In this document: piece by piece, positions 61,686 to 64,000 of the stretch
Layout of the letters: the number at the start of each line of letters is the position of its first letter
How positions within the stretch are numbered: position 1 is the first letter of the stretch
NCBI GenBank assembly: GCA_035353815.1
Contig: DAOQAG010000011.1
Location: 1-64,000, forward strand
Direction: 5' to 3'
DNA from: JAKPUX01 sp035353815
GTDB lineage: Bacteria > Zhuqueibacterota > Zhuqueibacteria > Residuimicrobiales > Residuimicrobiaceae
DNA: 64,000 bases
The notes under the pieces: generated by a model
The model's database searches: none
What the model saw: only the letters and a program-made list of their open reading frames with translations
Told to the model about the DNA's origin: nothing
Program-made: the position numbers and the translations under genes

Positions 61686-61931
61686 TCAGGGGTGCTTGGT
61701 CGTATCGGGCAAGGGCCAGGGTGAATCCGGAGCCAAATAAATCTGCTGATAGCCATCCAGTATTAATTTATCACTTTTTTTGTCCTGATGCAAATAAATA
61801 ATGACGTCTTGATCGTCAATTGTAACGATTTGTACCATAGCCTGGGTGACACCGCGGCTGAGTTCGCTGCTCGCCTGAAGAGTCGGCCATAACATCAACG
61901 CTGCAAAAAGGATAACCAGTAGTCTTTTCAT
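61686..61931 (-). CDS. small secreted protein of unknown function
   Basis: 81 aa; ATG 61931 with AGGAGAAC upstream. Signal peptide RLLVILFAALMLWPTLQA, then a ~60-residue beta-rich acidic part (VQIVTIDDQDVIIYLHQDK) ending in a Pro/Trp-rich tail. It is the first gene of a minus-strand run with the membrane protein and the regulator (gaps of ~56 and ~99 nt), so it may be an extracytoplasmic partner or signal. No family recognised. Confidence 0.55.
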   Translation of the reverse strand: MKRLLVILFAALMLWPTLQASSELSRGVTQAMVQIVTIDDQDVIIYLHQDKKSDKLILDGYQQIYLAPDSPWPLPDTTKHP

Positions 61932-62067
61932 GATGTTCTCCTAGAGTGGGATAGATTCCGGACCAGCCTGAGCCGTAAAAAAATAGAATAAAATATTTAA
62001 TAAAACAAGGAAAAACGCGTTAAAATGGCTATGTAGCCAATAAAAATGATAATCCGCCAAATAATGC

Positions 62068-62096
62068 TTGACTTCGTTATTTTTATTTTGTATACT
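62068..62096 (+). promoter_or_regulatory. near-consensus promoter of the orphan RNA gene
   Basis: TTGACT (62068-62073), 17-nt spacer, TATACT (62091-62096): one of the best sigma70-type matches in the window. Transcription would start near 62103. No credible coding sequence follows. Confidence 0.7.
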
Positions 62097-62102
62097 TACA
62101 GT

Positions 62103-62527
62103 AGAGGAGAGATCGACAGCCTGAGCCAACAAGTTGTGCGCTCTCCGACCGTACCATCCCGATGACGGGCTGTGGAAGTGTGGCGCAGAAAAGCCGGAGG
62201 CAGGGGTGGATGATGGGATTGCGAGTCTGTATCCGGGATACTTCAGGCAGACTCGATGTGGTATCCGGCCGACGGGATCTTGATTCGCGCATGGTCGAAG
62301 GTCATGCGCGGCATGGCGGAATCGGAGTTTAAAAAGAGAAAGGACCCCAACGGCTGTTCGCTCCTGAATCTGCGTTCGCCTGAAGGAATCAGAGACGGCC
62401 TCCCCCACTGTCTCTCAGGGCAAGTTGATCGCTTTGCGAATGGATCAATGCAGGTGTGGTTGGGTTCAGGCGGTTCCGCAGATGTGACAAAGCCCCTTTG
62501 GCCTTGCGGCCGAAGGGGCTTTTTTTA
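62103..62527 (+). ncRNA. candidate structured noncoding RNA, ~420 nt, family not recognised
   Basis: It has a strong promoter at 62068, a strong terminator at 62491-62527 and no credible ORF. Helices visible: GGAGAG/CTCTCC (62106-62111/62141-62146), CGAGTCTG/CAGACTCG (62222-62229/62248-62255), CGCGCATG/CATGCGCG (62286-62293/62303-62310), AGAGAC/GTCTCT (62391-62396/62410-62415), TTGATC/GATCAA (62425-62430/62443-62448). GCCTGAGCC (62119-62127) can pair with GGTTCAGGC (62463-62471), closing the molecule or forming a pseudoknot with the first hairpin loop. It lacks the GAAAGUCC core of RNase P RNA, the tmRNA T-arm and tag, and SRP RNA motifs. Confidence 0.5.
62491..62527 (+). terminator. intrinsic terminator of the orphan RNA
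   Basis: AGCCCCTTTGGCC (62491-62503) pairs with GGCCGAAGGGGCT (62508-62520) around a TTGC loop, with one wobble pair, followed by six T. The strong U-tract is on the + strand only. Confidence 0.9.
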
Positions 62528-62543
62528 TGCCTTGGGGAAAATT

Positions 62544-62581
62544 AACAGCCCGCTGCAGGGTGCCACAGGCAGCGGGCTGTT
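62544..62581 (-). terminator. terminator of the NlpC/P60 gene
   Basis: AACAGCCCGCTGC (62544-62556) pairs perfectly with GCAGCGGGCTGTT (62569-62581), 12-nt loop, followed on the minus strand by AATTTTCCCC. It lies 7 nt after the endopeptidase stop, so that gene has its own terminator. Confidence 0.8.
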
Positions 62582-62588
62582 CCAGATC

Positions 62589-63791
62589 TCAATCGGTGGT
62601 TTCGTGGGAAATCTCGATCGGCTCCTCTTCAGGCGGGGCGGTGAAGCGCCCATAGCCCGCAATGCGGTGGATGTATTTGGCGCGATCGAGGATGGTGACC
62701 TTGCGTTCCTTGCGATTGGAGTTGGCTTCGAGCACATAGAGGCTTTCGCCCACCTTGCCGAGAAAGATGCCGACATGGGTGATGCCCTTGTAGCGATAGC
62801 GGGCACGGCGGGTGTGCCAGTTGAAGAAAACGAGGTCTCCGGGGGCCGGTTCTTCATTCTTGCCGACCAGGGTCAATCCCATCTCTCCCTGTTCCGCGTA
62901 TTTATACTGGGTGGCGGCGACGCGGTTAAAGACCTCGTCCACCAGGCCGGCCCCGATCATGGCCATACGGGTGAGCATGCCGCAGTCGATTGCCCGTTTG
63001 CCATCGCCGCCGAGGCGGTAGCGCAGCCCGAGGAACTGGGCGGCATTGAAGACCAGTCGTCCGATCGGCCCCTGGGGTTCCTGGAGTTGCTCGCTGCGGC
63101 CTTCCTCGAGGGCCAGCAGGTAGCCGGCCGTATTTTGATCGATAAAGGAGCCATCGCAGCCGAGATCATAGACGAGCTTGAAGATGGTCAGGGACTTGAC
63201 CGTGGCTTCGTCGTAGTGGCCGTTGATTTTAAGGGGGAGTTTGGCGTTCCATTGGAGCAGGGCGTGCTGCAATCGCTCCACCGGCCCATGCGGCGCCTCG
63301 TCGGTGGCGCCGCTTTTGAGTCCGCTGAACGGCTGGAAATAGGTGGAATCGGGACCGTTGATCGCCAGGGTTTTTTGCCGCATTTCGAGGCGGAAGCGCT
63401 CCATGGCGGCCGCGGCGACGATCTCCGGGGCGGTGCTGTCGGATTTAAACGCCAGAGGTGAGGCGGTGCGCAGGCTGTAGGCCGCGGTTTCTGCAGCAAT
63501 GATTTCAGCGGCGATGTCCGCAGCCGAGCGTTCAGCCGGAATTGTGGCGGTCAGGATCCGGGCTAGCGCCGGTGCAGCGGCCGGGTTGGCCGATGTTGTG
63601 TCGCTCTGCAAGGCCTGGAGCGGTGTGGGCAAGGTACCGCGCAGGATCAGCACCAGCGCGACAGCGCAAACCGGTGAGGCCGGATGACGCTTGTTAAATG
63701 CCCTGCCGCTGCGGGCAAGCCGCCGATACAGGGAACGGGAACGCTTCGATTCGCAGTTGGACAAGGGGGTGTCGGGCCGATAACAATCCAA
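62589..63791 (-). CDS. NlpC/P60 endopeptidase with peptidoglycan-binding-like domain
   Basis: 400 aa. A hydrophobic segment (VCAVALVLILRGTLPTPLQA) near the N-terminus is a signal or anchor. Residues ~165-230 (PVERLQHALLQWNAKLPLKI and INGHYDEATVKSLTIFK) resemble PG_binding_1. The C-terminal NlpC/P60 domain has catalytic Cys in RAIDCGMLTRMA, then PGDLVFFNW and His in GITHVGIFLGK. It would cut peptide bonds in peptidoglycan. TTG start at 63791 is supported by AAGGAG 8 nt upstream; no in-frame ATG precedes the signal. The remaining 209 bases to the window end hold no clear gene. Confidence 0.85.
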   Translation of the reverse strand: MDCYRPDTPLSNCESKRSRSLYRRLARSGRAFNKRHPASPVCAVALVLILRGTLPTPLQALQSDTTSANPAAAPALARILTATIPAERSAADIAAEIIAAETAAYSLRTASPLAFKSDSTAPEIVAAAAMERFRLEMRQKTLAINGPDSTYFQPFSGLKSGATDEAPHGPVERLQHALLQWNAKLPLKINGHYDEATVKSLTIFKLVYDLGCDGSFIDQNTAGYLLALEEGRSEQLQEPQGPIGRLVFNAAQFLGLRYRLGGDGKRAIDCGMLTRMAMIGAGLVDEVFNRVAATQYKYAEQGEMGLTLVGKNEEPAPGDLVFFNWHTRRARYRYKGITHVGIFLGKVGESLYVLEANSNRKERKVTILDRAKYIHRIAGYGRFTAPPEEEPIEISHETTD

Positions 63792-64000
63792 TAGAGCCGC
63801 TCCTTGATGGGTCCGATGCCGATGTCTTTACGCTGCCGTACCCCGATGTGGCGTTGCATAAGAGACATGATTTTGTGACAACAGACAAAATTTACCAATC
63901 TTGTCCGTCAAAGTCAAGCAAATTGGTGCGCCCGGACCGTGCTGTGCCGCCGACACTGTAGCGCTTTTTCCCATTGCATTTAGAGGCAAAAATATGTACA

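Noticed and set aside
61941..62408. 155-codon open frame on the - strand over the orphan RNA
   Set aside because: Composition is not protein-like, and it conflicts with the strong + strand promoter and terminator.
62103..62527. RNase P RNA, tmRNA, 6S or SRP RNA
   Set aside because: The size fits RNase P RNA or tmRNA, but GAAAGUCC, the tag frame and T-arm, and the SRP tetraloop region are absent. A local CCTGAGCC recalls 6S RNA but the length and fold do not.
62256..63461. 401-codon open frame on the + strand crossing the RNA terminator
   Set aside because: It runs through a strong terminator and then antisense through the NlpC/P60 gene; not plausible as a gene.
1..64000. tRNA and rRNA genes
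   Set aside because: No T-arm-like GTTCGA(N)TCC context with an acceptor stem was seen in intergenic DNA on either strand, and no rRNA segments.

Overview
The window is a GC-rich, gene-dense stretch of a Gram-negative chromosome. It looks like a member of the FCB superphylum, in the KSB1/Calditrichota/Ignavibacteria neighbourhood. Evidence: a C-terminal T9SS-like sorting domain with the YPNPFNP motif (769-3300), a DUF5916-type surface protein (11752-13932), a TonB-receptor-like barrel (57465-59246), an LPS heptosyltransferase (35908-36951), many signal peptides and lipoboxes, and tight operons with ATGA, TTGA and GTGA overlaps. The phylum call is inference; no rRNA or tRNA gene is visible.

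Layout. 0-0.75 kb: an internally deleted IS110 transposase remnant and a strong hairpin. 0.77-6.1 kb (-): secreted or envelope genes, including an endonuclease/exonuclease/phosphatase lipoprotein and a DUF1003 protein. 6.3-8.6 kb: a secreted protein of unknown function whose 3' end runs into a degenerate 38-bp tandem repeat, then a zinc-type CDF transporter. 8.8-11.7 kb: an AT-richer islet bounded by inverted repeats. It carries a decayed AbiEii-type toxin gene with its possible partner, then an intact abiEi/abiEii pair with its own promoter and two operator-like repeats. 11.7-16.7 kb (-): DUF5916 protein, pirin, CNNM/HlyC-type protein, YhbY.

16.9-30.3 kb (+): one-carbon and general metabolism (fhs, PPK2, amidase, flavodoxin-like protein, mscL, M19 dipeptidase), a three-gene pterin operon (eukaryotic-type 6-pyruvoyltetrahydropterin synthase, GTP cyclohydrolase I, short-chain reductase) that plausibly makes tetrahydrobiopterin, an S55 (SpoIVB-like) protein with a beta-propeller partner, and nrnA. 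30.3-33.8 kb: two translationally coupled sensor kinases. 33.8-40.8 kb: polyprenyl diphosphate synthase, UDP-glucuronate decarboxylase, heptosyltransferase, rsfS, an arginyl-tRNA synthetase with an altered HIGH motif, a PfkB sugar kinase and an ECF-type ATPase. 40.8-43.5 kb: a PocR/PAS/receiver protein with a degenerate kinase core, convergent with ychF.

44.8-56.8 kb: zinc-ribbon rhomboid protease, glycosyltransferase, NTF2-like lipoprotein, beta-hydroxyacid dehydrogenase, a large lipoprotein, Fe-S aldo/keto reductase, class A beta-lactamase-like hydrolase, AmrS-type radical SAM enzyme, GH30 glycosidase and a hexuronate-type MFS transporter. 56.9-59.2 kb: an ECF S component next to a TonB-receptor-like barrel, suggesting vitamin uptake. 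59.5-61.9 kb (-): a small secreted protein, a polytopic membrane protein and a Fis-type regulator with a degenerate AAA core. 62.07-62.53 kb: a near-consensus promoter, about 420 nt of foldable sequence without a credible ORF, and a strong terminator on the + strand, best read as an unidentified structured RNA gene. The window ends with an NlpC/P60 endopeptidase (-).

Three intergenic repeats duplicate the last codons and stop of an adjacent gene (7.4, 36.9 and 50.1 kb), and several predicted promoters share a -10 of TAAATT. The most promising novelties are the orphan RNA gene, the repeat-bounded toxin-antitoxin islet, the biopterin operon, the HIGH-less ArgRS, and the degenerate-AAA regulator with its membrane partner.
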